A stretch of 64,000 nucleotides of DNA from Hymenobacter fodinae. GTDB lineage: Bacteria; Bacteroidota; Bacteroidia; Cytophagales; Hymenobacteraceae. The notes beneath the pieces were generated by a model. That model was given only the letters and a program-made list of their open reading frames with translations, did not search any database and was not told where the DNA came from. The translations under genes were made by a program, and so were the position numbers. Position 1 is the stretch's first letter, and the number at the start of each line of letters is the position of its first letter. Positions 45,455 through 54,139 of this stretch are shown here, piece after piece. The DNA is taken from assembly GCF_004745825.1 (NCBI RefSeq), contig NZ_SRLA01000007.1, forward strand, positions 62,001-126,000, read 5' to 3'.

Positions 45455-46030
45455 TTGGATCTGAGCGGGGAAGTACAGTATGGCAAGTGGAAGATCCGGT
45501 TGCTGTGGTTTATTTATCAGGGGTATAAAAGATCCAGTGAGCTGCAGCGTAAAGTATCGGATGCTTCCCGCCGGGTCGTAACGCTGCAGCTGAAAGAGTT
45601 AAAGCAGCACAACCTAGTGTCAAAAATTATTTACCCGGTGGTTCCTCCCAAAGTCGAATATACCCTGACGGCGTTGGGCACCACGCTACTGCCGGTAATT
45701 GCTGCGCTGGGTCAGTGGGGGATGAACACGAAAGCCATTTGCGGGAGGTCATTCTACGAGCGGCCCGGTCCGAGGTGGACAGTACCCCCGGTTAGGGTAA
45801 GGGGAGAAGCTGACTCTTCAGGAAAGGGCTGTTGCTACTACCCTACTACCCGCGTGCCGGGCGACGGCATTCTCACGCCTATCCTAACCGGTTTTTTTAA
45901 CACTGACCAAGGAGCTAGCCGCCAGAGTCGAGGAATCCCGGCCACCCCTCCTGCTGCTACCAATACTAGCTCGACAGCACGCAAGCTGTCGAGGGTAGGA
46001 AGCTGGTTACGGTTGCTGAAGATGGGGTAG
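45455..46030 (+). CDS. HxlR-like regulator, probably degraded
   Basis: Residues 1-95 are HxlR-like: YGKWKIRLLWFIYQGY, SELQRKVSDASRRVVTLQLK, VPPKVEYTLTALGTTLLPVI and WGMNTKAI. Usual members have LDxxGGKWK, but here four extra residues (EVQY) split it. There is no ATG; only TTG at 45455 or non-standard starts further up. From residue 95 to 191 the sequence (CGRSFYERPGP onward) is unlike any HxlR and appears to be read-through past a lost stop. I infer a decaying gene, though the DNA-binding core may still be made. Confidence 0.55.
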   Translation: MDLSGEVQYGKWKIRLLWFIYQGYKRSSELQRKVSDASRRVVTLQLKELKQHNLVSKIIYPVVPPKVEYTLTALGTTLLPVIAALGQWGMNTKAICGRSFYERPGPRWTVPPVRVRGEADSSGKGCCYYPTTRVPGDGILTPILTGFFNTDQGASRQSRGIPATPPAATNTSSTARKLSRVGSWLRLLKMG

Positions 46031-46186
46031 GGAATCGGCGAGTTCCACCACGGGCTTGTCCGAATCCAGCAGGGTGGTGTCGCCCGTTACCGGCATATCA
46101 GCGGGGGGCGTTGGCTGTTCCAGGGACGTCTGCTGACAACTAAGCAAGGATATAGACAACAAAGTAGTAACCAGTAGTTTTTTCAT
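46007..46186 (-). CDS. Small lipoprotein
   Basis: A 59-residue product: MKKLLVTTLLSISLLSC gives a lipoprotein signal with lipobox SLLSC (Cys17). The mature part is short and acidic with Pro and Thr, and may be disordered. Its 3' end overlaps the end of the HxlR-like frame. Function unknown. Confidence 0.5.
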   Translation of the reverse strand: MKKLLVTTLLSISLLSCQQTSLEQPTPPADMPVTGDTTLLDSDKPVVELADSLPHLQQP

Positions 46187-46356
46187 ACGGGTGGACAAGA
46201 CCAAAGCGGGTAGGGATGAGGCTACCCAAAGAGATAAGGGAAATGAGCAGGATAGACTTACGTGGAAGATTAGTATAAAATTACAGATCGATAGTATTTG
46301 TATAAATCAAGCATAAACGATGATTCAGGTTAATTCTAAGGGGTATATTTTAGCAC

Positions 46357-46393
46357 AAAAGGTATATGCCGTTTATACTTAAATATACCTTTT
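46357..46393. repeat. AT-rich inverted repeat
   Basis: AAAAGGTATAT (46357-46367) and ATATACCTTTT (46383-46393) are perfect inverted 11-mers around a 15-nt loop. A third GGTATAT occurs just to the left at 46342. It could be a terminator, an operator, or the mark of a lost mobile element. Confidence 0.4.
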
Positions 46394-46800
46394 CGCAAGC
46401 TGTTAGTCGCATTTGTACTAGTCCCTTGAGTAACTCGGGGGCGAGGAGTTGGCACTGGTAGCCGGAATAAATTTTCATCGCAATCGAGGCCCCTTTTCCG
46501 AGATAGTGGCCGCTGACAGTTAGCCCGAGGGGAACTGCTTGTTAGCCCATGTTCTGGCGGGTTCATTTTATTGATTAATGTCAATGTAATCACTTGCCCC
46601 GGCGGTCCTTCTTTGCGGAGGTCCTCCCGGCCGCCAGTCGGCCTTGTCAAACCGACCGGGGAGGACACTAGGGGCTAACGCAGCGTTTTATGCAACTTGG
46701 AATTGATAGCGGCGCCGCGGCGCTGCTGGCTAATGGTACGGGCAGCCCACCGAGCGGGACGCCGGCCCAGGCAGAACGGCCCGCCCGAAGTGGGTGAGCC
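46394..46800. other. Intergenic stretch
   Basis: A transition from AT-rich sequence to GC-rich sequence. No gene is supported. The right-hand part should hold the lost 5' end of the luciferase-like remnant. Confidence 0.35.
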
Positions 46801-47027
46801 GATGAAGTCGGACTGGACGTGTTGGGCATGGGGGAGCCCCAGCGGGCGGAGTTGCTCGGTTCAGCCCCAACTGTCATCCTCGCGGCCGCCGCCCGCGGCG
46901 AATTTGCCCAATCGGCGCCGTCACGGTCCTGGCCGCAGCCGGTCCGGTGCGCGTAGTGCGGGAATTTACCACGCTGGAGCTGGTTTCGCAGGGTCGGGCC
47001 GTAACGGTAGTGGGCCTCGGCAACTAG
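46801..47027 (+). pseudogene. Remnant of an LLM-class flavin-dependent oxidoreductase
   Basis: Two frames with a shift near 46900 read DEVGLDVLGMGEPQRAELL, then SAPTVILAAAARGEFA, then GAVTVLAAAGPVRVVREF and TLELVSQGRAVTVVGLGN before a stop. The order DEVGLDVxGxGE..., SAPxVxLAAAA, AVTVL, PVRVxxEFxTLxLxSxGR, VVGxG is that of bacterial luciferase-like monooxygenases. About 75 of roughly 340 residues remain, so the gene is dead. Confidence 0.75.
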
Positions 47028-47374
47028 GTACGGGTCGTGGGACGCCGGCGTCGTGGGTAGGCCTCCCGAAGGAAGTATTGATTGGCAGGTGCCCCCGCGG
47101 ACCAACGCGGCTACTGCAACCCGGCCCGCGTGGGATGGCGGCCCCGCACGGTTGCCGTGGGTGGCGCCGTGCCGGTTACGACTTTGCCAGCCTTCTTACC
47201 GCGCGTGTTGTACGCTGCGACCCTGCCGCGCTGGTAGGTGGGAGCAAGCCGGGAGCAAGGCTACACCTGCTGGAGCATGCCCCAGTGACCCATTAATCCC
47301 TAGTTAGCAGGCAGCTTTTTTCATATACACCTGGGCGCGCCTACTTCAGTGGGCGGCCACAACCAATTCTTTCT
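47028..47374. other. Intergenic stretch
   Basis: GC-rich sequence between the LLM remnant and the SRPBCC gene, with no supported reading frame. The last 80 bp should carry the SRPBCC promoter. Confidence 0.35.
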
Positions 47375-47779
47375 ATGGCCAGTACCGTCACCAAAACCAT
47401 CAACATCCAAACCAGCCCGGAGCGGGTATGGGAGTTTATCAACGACCTGGCCAACTGGCCGCAGTGGGCCATTCACAACGTGCTTAGCGCGGCGCCCGGC
47501 GAAAACGGGTACTGGAACATGGCAGGCCCGCGGGGGATCCAACACGTAAAAATGCGCTCCAACCGCGAGCTGGGCATTCTGGATCAGGAATTCAACGACC
47601 CCGTGGAGGGCAATTGGCTGGTGCCCTGCCGGGTGGTAGCCGGCAGCGAAGGCGCCCACTTTATGATGACCTTCACCAAGCCCGCGGTGCTGGCGGATGA
47701 GCCCTTTTACCAAGCTGTTGAGTTGATTGAGCAGGAGATGAGCAAGCTCAAAGAGCTGCTGGAGAGTACGCCGAGCTAA
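47375..47779 (+). CDS. SRPBCC-family (START-like) protein
   Basis: A 134-residue protein with the SRPBCC start TVTKTINIQTSPERVWEFIN and a WPQWAIHN strand, then beta strands and a long C-terminal helix (VELIEQEMSKLKELLE). The fold has a ligand cavity for a hydrophobic molecule. It is the only plus-strand intact gene of the right-hand region. Convergent with the reductase fusion; a bidirectional terminator separates them. Confidence 0.8.
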   Translation: MASTVTKTINIQTSPERVWEFINDLANWPQWAIHNVLSAAPGENGYWNMAGPRGIQHVKMRSNRELGILDQEFNDPVEGNWLVPCRVVAGSEGAHFMMTFTKPAVLADEPFYQAVELIEQEMSKLKELLESTPS

Positions 47780-47782
47780 ACA

Positions 47783-47821
47783 CCTCGGCCTGGGGTGCCG
47801 GTCCGGTGCCCCAGGCCGAGG
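47783..47821. terminator. Bidirectional terminator between convergent genes
   Basis: CCTCGGCCTGGGG (47783-47795) and CCCCAGGCCGAGG (47809-47821) are perfect 13-bp inverted repeats with a 13-nt loop. The right arm ends 2 bp before the TAA of the minus-strand gene. It lies between stop codons of two convergent genes, so it can serve both. Confidence 0.8.
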
Positions 47822-47823
47822 TC

Positions 47824-49479
47824 TTACTCCGCGAGGTACTGATGCACGAACTTGATGGCCATGCTGCCCTCGCCCACCGCGGAGGCTACGCGGGCCATGG
47901 CTCCCGCCCGGCCGTCGCCCGCGGCGAACAGACCCGGCACGCAGGTTTCAAGCAGGTAGGGCTCGCGGGGCAGCTTCCACTGGGCGGCGTAGCGCGGGTC
48001 GGCCACCAGGTCCCGGCCGGTGAGCAGGTAGCCTTTGGCGTCGCAGAGGGCGAGGTCGCACACCCACTCGGTGCTGGGCTTGGCCCCGATGAAGATGAAC
48101 AGGGCCCGGGCCGGCCGCTTTTCCGGCTGCTGCCCCTCGCGCTGCACCACCACGGCTTCCAGGGAACTAGCGCCGCAGGCTTCGCGCAGCTGGGTGCGGG
48201 GCAGAATTTCAATGTTGGGCGTCTGCTCGATCTGCGCAATCAGGTAGGCCGACATGCTGGCCGCCAGGTGCTCGCCCCGAATAAGGATGAACACCCGCGA
48301 GGCGTAAGTCGACAAATACATGGCCGCCTGTCCCGCCGAGTTGCCCCCGCCGACGAGGTAGACCGGCCGGTTGCTGCAGCTGCGCGCCTCGGTGCGGGCG
48401 GCCCCGTAGTACACGCCCGCCCCGCTCAGGCGCTCCAGGCCCGGGACGTCGAGCGTGCGGTAGCTGACCCCGGTGGTCAGCACCACGGCCTTGGTGCGAA
48501 TCACCGACTCATCGCGCAGAGTCAACACCTTGTAGCCCTCCTGCACCTGGAGGTTCACGACTTCCTGCGGGGCCATAAATTCGGCCCCGAGGCGGGTGGC
48601 CTGGGACCAGGCGCGGTGAGCTAGCTCGCTGCCGCTCAGGCCGGTCGGAAAACCCAGGTAGTTTTCGATGCGCGACGAGGCCCCGGCCTGCCCGCCCGGC
48701 GTCTGCCGTTCAATCAGCAACGTTTTCAGCCCTTCGGAGGCGCCATACACGGCCGCTGCCAGCCCCGCCGGCCCGGCCCCGATAATCACCACGTCGTACA
48801 ATTCGTGCTGAGCTGCCACCAGCAACCCTAAGTGCCGACCTAAGTCAGCGGTGTCGGGGCGGGGAATGGCTTGCCCGTCGGGGCAGACCACCACGGGAAG
48901 GTCATCGACGGTGAACTTCGTCGTGGCCAGCAGCGTGGCCGCCTCGGCATCCTTCTCGATGTCCAGCCACTGGTAGCCCACGAGGTAGCCGCTAAAGAAA
49001 TCCTTGAGCTCGTGGGACAGGGGTGACCATTGAAAGCCAATCAGGCGCACGCCCGCAAAAGTGGGCCGATACGAGGCCTGCCAGCTGCGGAGTAAGTCGT
49101 GCAACACGGGGTAGAGCAACTGCTCAGGTGGGTCCCAGGGCTTGAGCAGGTAGTAGTCGAGCTGCGCCGAATTGACGGCCTTAATGGCCGCCGAGGTGTC
49201 GGCATAAGCCGTGAGCAGCACGCGCTTGGCGTCGGGAAACAACGCCAGCGCGTGGGTCAGCACTTCCACGCCCTCCACTTCAGGCATGCGCTGGTCGGCC
49301 AGCACCAAGGCCAGCGGCTCGCCGCGCGCCCGCAGCTCATCCAGGGTAGTCAGCGCCTCCGGACCCGAGCTGGCACTCAGGATACGGTAGTCCGGCCGAA
49401 ACTCGCGGCGCAGGTCGCGGCTGATGGCCGCGAGCACCTGCGGGTCGTCGTCAACTACCAGGATGGCGGGCTTTTTCAT
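47824..49479 (-). CDS. Response regulator-thioredoxin reductase fusion
   Basis: A 551-residue fusion. A receiver domain occupies residues 1-125 (VVDDDPQV; phosphorylation Asp62 in LADQRMP; Lys in LLKPWD). A thioredoxin-like segment (about 130-225) precedes a thioredoxin-reductase-like FAD/NAD(P) domain from about 230 (VVIIGAGPAGLAAAVYGASEG, PGGQAGASSRIENYLGFP, VYLVGGGNSAGQAAMYLS). The active-site CxxC is absent, as GVYYGAARTEA stands in its place. Such fusions are usually linked to a histidine kinase and a UBP zinc-finger gene. Both occur nearby (the kinase is a pseudogene). Confidence 0.9.
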   Translation of the reverse strand: MKKPAILVVDDDPQVLAAISRDLRREFRPDYRILSASSGPEALTTLDELRARGEPLALVLADQRMPEVEGVEVLTHALALFPDAKRVLLTAYADTSAAIKAVNSAQLDYYLLKPWDPPEQLLYPVLHDLLRSWQASYRPTFAGVRLIGFQWSPLSHELKDFFSGYLVGYQWLDIEKDAEAATLLATTKFTVDDLPVVVCPDGQAIPRPDTADLGRHLGLLVAAQHELYDVVIIGAGPAGLAAAVYGASEGLKTLLIERQTPGGQAGASSRIENYLGFPTGLSGSELAHRAWSQATRLGAEFMAPQEVVNLQVQEGYKVLTLRDESVIRTKAVVLTTGVSYRTLDVPGLERLSGAGVYYGAARTEARSCSNRPVYLVGGGNSAGQAAMYLSTYASRVFILIRGEHLAASMSAYLIAQIEQTPNIEILPRTQLREACGASSLEAVVVQREGQQPEKRPARALFIFIGAKPSTEWVCDLALCDAKGYLLTGRDLVADPRYAAQWKLPREPYLLETCVPGLFAAGDGRAGAMARVASAVGEGSMAIKFVHQYLAE

Positions 49480-49527
49480 GGTTTACCAAGGAGACTAAAG
49501 GTTCGTATTGGATGGTGCTGCCGATTT

Positions 49528-50550
49528 CTAGTGGGGATAAATGGTACCCGTGAGCTGCTCGCTAAGGGTCCACAGACGGTCAGCATTCGCTTCGTCCACT
49601 GCGTAGGGCATGACCCCGGTCATGGCGCGCGGGGTAGGGGAATCATCCGGAGTGTAGATGGTCGCCACGTCATTGTCTTCGCAGTACACCCCGCCCAGGC
49701 CGGCGAGCTGCGGGCTGGTTGCGCACCAGACGCTGGTAGCGGCCCCCTGGGCCGCGGTCTTCAGCCCCCGGGCGGGGTCCACTACGATGTTACCAGCCGC
49801 ATCGACGGCGCCCATTTGCCGCAGCTGCTCCGGGGTGACGTACTTGCTCAGACCCGTGCCCGCGATGCTGCCCGGGTGCAGGGAAAAAGCGCGAATTCCC
49901 GCTGCGTGCCCGCGCCGGTCCAGCCCCCGGGCGAAAAGCACGTTGGCCGTTTTCGACTGGCCGTAGGCCACCCAGGGGTCGTAGGCGTGGCGCTCGAAGT
50001 TGGGGTCGTCGAACCGGACCGGTGAGAGGCGGTGTCCCCGGGAGGACACGGCCACCACCCGCGCGCCCTGTGCCTGCCGTAGCGCCGGCCACAGGCGACC
50101 GGTGAGCTGGAAGTGCCCGAGGTGATTGGTAGCCAGCTGCGACTCGTACCCGCGGGCATCGCGGGCCAGGGGATTGGCCATAATTCCCGCGCTCAGCACC
50201 AGCAGGTGGAGCGGCCGGCCGCTGGCCAGAAACCGGGCGGCCAGGGCGTCAATCGAAGCGGGGTCGAGCAAATCCAGCGTTTCCACCTCGACGCCGGGCA
50301 GGTCCAGCATGGCGTCGGCCGCCCGGGTGGGGTCGCGGGCCGGTACAAGGACGTGGGCGCCGGCGCCATGCAAAGCTCGCACGGTTTCCAGGCCGAGGCC
50401 AGCGTGGCCCCCGGTGACCAGCGCTATCTTACCCGTCAGGTCGAGCCCCCGGATAACGTCGGCGGCGGTGCTGGCCGCAGTAAAGCCCGAACCTAGGGGT
50501 TGTTGCGCGGTAGCCTGATAGGCAGCGGCAAAAGGAGCTGAATTGGACAT
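49528..50550 (-). CDS. SDR-family oxidoreductase (retinol dehydrogenase-like)
   Basis: A 340-residue SDR of the long branch: VTGGHAGLGLET at about residues 45-56, LVLSAGIM, and Y-G-Q-S-K (YGQSKTAN). The N-terminus (PFAAAYQATAQQPLGSGF) is a typical extension of this family. It lies between the reductase fusion and the decayed kinase, so it may be an insertion into the original cluster. The substrate is unknown. Confidence 0.87.
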   Translation of the reverse strand: MSNSAPFAAAYQATAQQPLGSGFTAASTAADVIRGLDLTGKIALVTGGHAGLGLETVRALHGAGAHVLVPARDPTRAADAMLDLPGVEVETLDLLDPASIDALAARFLASGRPLHLLVLSAGIMANPLARDARGYESQLATNHLGHFQLTGRLWPALRQAQGARVVAVSSRGHRLSPVRFDDPNFERHAYDPWVAYGQSKTANVLFARGLDRRGHAAGIRAFSLHPGSIAGTGLSKYVTPEQLRQMGAVDAAGNIVVDPARGLKTAAQGAATSVWCATSPQLAGLGGVYCEDNDVATIYTPDDSPTPRAMTGVMPYAVDEANADRLWTLSEQLTGTIYPH

Positions 50551-50558
50551 GTAAAAAA

Positions 50559-51510
50559 CTAGAGGTAAGAAGCGGATGATAAGTGGTTAAGCTGCCATGC
50601 GGCCGCCGGGATCAGCTCTTGAGGCAGCGGTGGCCCCAGCCGACAACTAGCCGGCGAGCGGCGGTCAACAACGGGGGAGGAGACGGTTGTCGGGACCAGG
50701 GGGCTAGGCAACCGGCCGCCAGGTCGTGAACTCCGTGCGGCCCGGGTCGGAGGTAACTTCCCGCCGTGCTCCGGCGCGATGCGCCGGGCCATGTCAAGGC
50801 CCAGGCCGCTGCCCGCGCCCAGGGACTTGGTGGTGAAGAAGGGCTCCACTACGTGCGCTACCATCTCGGTGCTGATTCCCGGGCCGTCATCCTGCCCGCA
50901 AACTACCAGGCAGTTTGCGCGGCGCTAGAAGCCCCCTGTCAATTCCCCGCCGCTGGCGGGAAGGGCGGCCAGGGCGTTGTCAAGCAGATTGGGCCAGACT
51001 TGGTTGAAGCCGGCGGTCAGACCCATCACCAGCGGCAGGTTGGGGCGTAGTGGCGGGTGAGGCGTACCTGCTTTTCTCGCAACGCGTGCGCAAACAGGTG
51101 GCGCTTGCTGTCGAGCCCAGTGGTCACGGCCAGCCTTTCGGGGCCCGGGGCGCGGTCCATGGGCGAGTAGGCCTTGACGCCCCCCGGCGCAGCAGGGGCC
51201 CACTGAGCCCGGCAAAGGCGGCGGGCCGGTCGTGGGTGGGCTATTGGTACGCCCATGGAGCCAGGGCGGCTACGCCTAAGCCGGCATCAAGCACACCTCC
51301 GGCCAACCCATAGCCATCGGGGCAGCCGTGCTTTTCAAGCCAGTGGGCCAGCTCATCTTCGCGGCCGGCCGCTGCCAAGGCCGATACCGGAGGGGGCAGC
51401 GCCACTGGCAGCCCGGCCAGCGCCGGGAGGGCCGCCCTGGCTCCGGCGGGCAGCAGGTGAGCCATGCGGCAGCAAACGAGACGACGGACGGATGGGCTAG
51501 TACTCGGCAA
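50559..51510 (-). pseudogene. Remnant of a sensor histidine kinase of the reductase/UBP module
   Basis: Fragments in three frames align along a kinase of this module. The 5' end (51510-51241; WLEKHGCPDGYGLAGGVLDA) has the family's N-terminal helices. The middle gives VWPNLLDNALAALPASGGEL (N box, near 50980). The end gives QDDGPGIS, then EPFFTTKSLGAGSGLGL (G box, 50864-50780). Stops and frameshifts separate them and the His phosphoacceptor region is missing. The start overlaps the UBP stop by 14 bp. The gene is dead; its partner fusion and UBP gene are intact. Confidence 0.8.
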
Positions 51511-51769
51511 ACTCCCGGTCGGGGTAACACCACAACCAGTATTCGCCGGGTTCCGCGGAGCTGACCACCGGGTGTTGGGTGGCGTGAAAGTGCTTGGTGG
51601 CGTGCGTGTTCTTCGACTGGTCGCAGCAGCCGACGTGGCCGCACTCCTGGCAGACGCGCAGGTGCACCCAGGTGTCGCCCAGGGCCACGCACTCGGGGCA
51701 GTTGTGCTGCGGAGCAGTTTTCAGCTGCGCCGGGTCGAGCGCCGCGAGGTGAGAGCAAACGGAGGCCAT
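51497..51769 (-). CDS. UBP-type zinc finger protein
   Basis: A 90-residue protein made almost only of a ZnF-UBP domain: CSHL, then CPECVALGDTWVHLRVCQEC, GHVGCCDQSKNTHATKHFHA and HPVV. The Cys and His ligands for zinc are present. Bacterial versions have no ubiquitin and usually sit in this reductase/kinase module; the role is not established. It starts 51 bp after the GAPDH stop and is probably co-transcribed with it. Confidence 0.9.
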   Translation of the reverse strand: MASVCSHLAALDPAQLKTAPQHNCPECVALGDTWVHLRVCQECGHVGCCDQSKNTHATKHFHATQHPVVSSAEPGEYWLWCYPDREFAEY

Positions 51770-51820
51770 GGAGAAAGCAATAAAGGTTGGGATAAGAAGC
51801 GGACAACGAAAACGGGGCGC

Positions 51821-52822
51821 TTAGATGCGCGCCGCCAGATAGGCCGCCACTTCCGCCAAGCGATTCGCGAAGCCCCATTCGTTGTCGTACCACGAGGCCA
51901 CCGACAGCAGCCCGCCCTGCTTGGCCGTCAGGGACAAGTCAATAATGGCCGTGTGCGGGTCAGCCACGATGCGGCAGGAGGCCCATTCGTCTTCCAACAC
52001 ATCGAGCACGCCCTGCAGGGGCCCGGCCTGCGCGGCTCGCAGGAAAGCGTCCTTCACCTCCTCCACCGTGCACTCCTTTTCGGTCACCAGGTTGAGCTCG
52101 GCGATGCTGCCGGTGCGGGTGGGCACGCGGTAGGCTTTGCCAGTTATCTGCAGGCTGGGCCAGATAAACTGCAGCGCCCGCGCCGCCCCCGAGGACGAGG
52201 GAATGATGTTCTCGGCCGCCGCCCACGAGTCGCGCCGGTCCTTCATGGGCTGGTCGGTCAGTGACTGCGTGTTGGTGTAGGAGTGCACTGTCGAGAATAA
52301 GCCGTACTGAATGCCGAAGTTTTCCAGGATCACCTTGATGGGCGCGGCCAGCGCGTTGGTGGTGCAGCTGCCCATGCTGATGATGTGGTGCTGCCCCGGG
52401 TCGAAGGTGTCCAGGTTGATGCCTTTGAGCAGCACCGCGTCGCAGTCCGCCAGGGTCTTGCTCGGCGCGCTCACCAGCACGTACTTGGCTCCCCGGTCGA
52501 GGTGGGCCTGCGCGCCGGCGCGGGTGGTCGCCCGGCCGGTGCAGTCCACTACCAAGTCCACGCCCAGAGCGGCCCAATCGGGGATTTCGGTGGCGGAATT
52601 TCGGTAGGGAACGGTCCGCTCGCCGATCCGCAGCTGACCCGGGGTGCCCGTCACGGGCTCGGGCCAGCGCCCGTAGTTGGTGTCCACGGCGAAGAGAGCC
52701 GCCAAGGTCGCCTCGTCCCGAATGTCGGACACCGACACCGGCACGAACAGGCGCTCGGCCAGCGCTACGCGCAGAAACTGCCGCCCGATGCGGCCGAATC
52801 CATACAGGGCAATGGTTTTCAT
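51821..52822 (-). CDS. gap: Type I glyceraldehyde-3-phosphate dehydrogenase
   Basis: A 333-residue GAPDH: KTIALYGFGRIGRQFLR (NAD binding), SMGSCTTNALAAPIKV with the catalytic Cys, and the catalytic His in STVHSYTNTQ. The C-terminal SWYDNEWGFANRL is typical. It converts glyceraldehyde-3-phosphate to 1,3-bisphosphoglycerate with NAD(P). The frame is open to 52915, but the ATG at 52822 gives the normal N-terminus. It sits between Dps and a UBP gene rather than with glycolytic genes, so it is likely an accessory or stress-induced isoform. Confidence 0.93.
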   Translation of the reverse strand: MKTIALYGFGRIGRQFLRVALAERLFVPVSVSDIRDEATLAALFAVDTNYGRWPEPVTGTPGQLRIGERTVPYRNSATEIPDWAALGVDLVVDCTGRATTRAGAQAHLDRGAKYVLVSAPSKTLADCDAVLLKGINLDTFDPGQHHIISMGSCTTNALAAPIKVILENFGIQYGLFSTVHSYTNTQSLTDQPMKDRRDSWAAAENIIPSSSGAARALQFIWPSLQITGKAYRVPTRTGSIAELNLVTEKECTVEEVKDAFLRAAQAGPLQGVLDVLEDEWASCRIVADPHTAIIDLSLTAKQGGLLSVASWYDNEWGFANRLAEVAAYLAARI

Positions 52823-52950
52823 AGAGAAAAAGCAACAAGTGGAGAAAACTACCAGCCAGAAAAACAGGCACGCCGAGCGCCTGAGGGCCTGGCTACCCGG
52901 GTCCTGAATCAGCAAAGAAGCCAGGTCCTGCTTTGCCGATACCTGTTATG

Positions 52951-52966
52951 CTGTTAATCAGAACAG
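52951..52966. promoter_or_regulatory. Palindrome upstream of GAPDH
   Basis: CTGTTAATCAGAACAG has perfect 5-bp arms (CTGTT/AACAG) around 6 bp and lies about 130 bp upstream of the GAPDH ATG. Likely an operator; the regulator is unknown. Confidence 0.35.
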
Positions 52967-53075
52967 TAAGAACTAGAAAAGCAACTTGTTAGGCCAGGTA
53001 TTGGCCACGGAGACTTAGGTTAACCGGCAGCCTATGCCAGTTTTTCGGACGGCGGCACTCGACCTACATCGCGGC

Positions 53076-53549
53076 CTACTTCAGGTGGGACCGCAGCATC
53101 CAGGCCGTTTTCTCGTGTTGCGCGAGCAGGGTCGTCACGAAGTCGCTCGTGCCCGCATCTTTATGGGCACTCTGAAACTCGTCGAGGATGCCCCGAACGA
53201 ATTCAATGATGCTTTCGTGGTCCCGGAGCAAGAGCCGAATCAACCTCAGGCTGTCAGTACCGGCGTCGTCCTGCTCGGTCAGGTGGGTGAGCTGCAGAAA
53301 AGTTTTCAGGGAAGCCGGCGCGTAGTGGCCGAGCTGGCGAATGCGCTCGGCCACCTGATCGGCCCGGTTGGCGGCCTGCTGGTAGAGCTCCTCGAAGAAG
53401 CCATGCAGGCTGTGGAAGTCGGGGCCTTCCAGGTTCCAGTGGGCCCGTAGCGTTTTAGTAGATAGCACGAACTCGTCGGCCAGCAGGGTGGCCAGTTGAT
53501 GAGCTACTACCTCGCGGTGCTCCGGGCCAATACCAATGGCGGTTTTCAT
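53076..53549 (-). CDS. dps: Dps-family DNA-binding ferritin-like protein
   Basis: A 157-residue Dps: KTLRAHWNLEGPDFHSLHGFFEELY holds the di-iron ligands H37, H49 and E53 at the dimer interface, and the later helices (HESIIEFVRGIL, DFVTTLLAQHEKTAWMLRSHL) complete the four-helix bundle. Dps shells oxidise and store iron and protect DNA from peroxide. The ATG at 53549 gives the family's normal length; the frame is open to 53795. The promoter carries a Crp/Fnr-like site. Confidence 0.95.
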   Translation of the reverse strand: MKTAIGIGPEHREVVAHQLATLLADEFVLSTKTLRAHWNLEGPDFHSLHGFFEELYQQAANRADQVAERIRQLGHYAPASLKTFLQLTHLTEQDDAGTDSLRLIRLLLRDHESIIEFVRGILDEFQSAHKDAGTSDFVTTLLAQHEKTAWMLRSHLK

Positions 53550-53605
53550 TTGAAAAGGGATAAGGGGAACAAAAGGTCTCGGGAGAAAGCAACGGGCGCT
53601 AATAA

Positions 53606-53691
53606 TTGCTGTTGGACAGCAACTCTGTCTGCTTGCATTAGCCTGGCAAAGGTGAGGCCCGCCCCCCACGTCTGCCTTGACTTTTGTCAAG
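53606..53691 (-). promoter_or_regulatory. dps promoter with Crp/Fnr-like palindrome
   Basis: The palindrome CTTGACTTTTGTCAAG is at 53676-53691. On the minus strand CACCTTTG (53654-53647) is a probable -7 element, 33 bp centre to centre downstream of the palindrome. This is the geometry of a Crp/Fnr activator site near -40. A second palindrome, TTGCTGTTGGACAGCAA (53606-53622), lies in the presumed leader and may bind another regulator. Confidence 0.6.
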
Positions 53692-54139
53692 ACTATTGAT
53701 GAGTTATCCGCCTGCAGAGGAACTGCAATGCGGGCGCCCAGGAAGCGGATTTTTTTTAGCGGTTCAGGAAACTGGTTTAACCACTGGATGACCAACTCCT
53801 GAGTAGGTTACTAGGAAACGTACCTAGGCCAGTCAATAAGCCGCAGGAAAAAATCAGGGTAGGTTTTCCCGTGTCAGCCTACTTAGCCAGGAGAAGCAGC
53901 GCAGAAAATCGATCAACACCCAGAATGCCCATCGCAGGCGGTTAGCCGTGAACATCAAGGCTCTTCACGACCAAGTCCCACGCGGCAGCCCGAGTAGGGC
54001 GCAGTACGGAACCTTGCTGAGAGCTGCCGGGCGGGGCTTCAGGCTGGTAAGTCGATACAAAGCTGGATACTTCGCCCCAGACTGCGGTGTAACAAGCTGC
54101 CCTGCTTGGGCTGGCTTTAGGCGCGGCCCGGCGAAATAC
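53692..54139. other. Intergenic stretch
   Basis: Upstream of dps and downstream of the Crp/Fnr gene that ends at 54140. I see no gene and no further palindromes. Confidence 0.35.
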
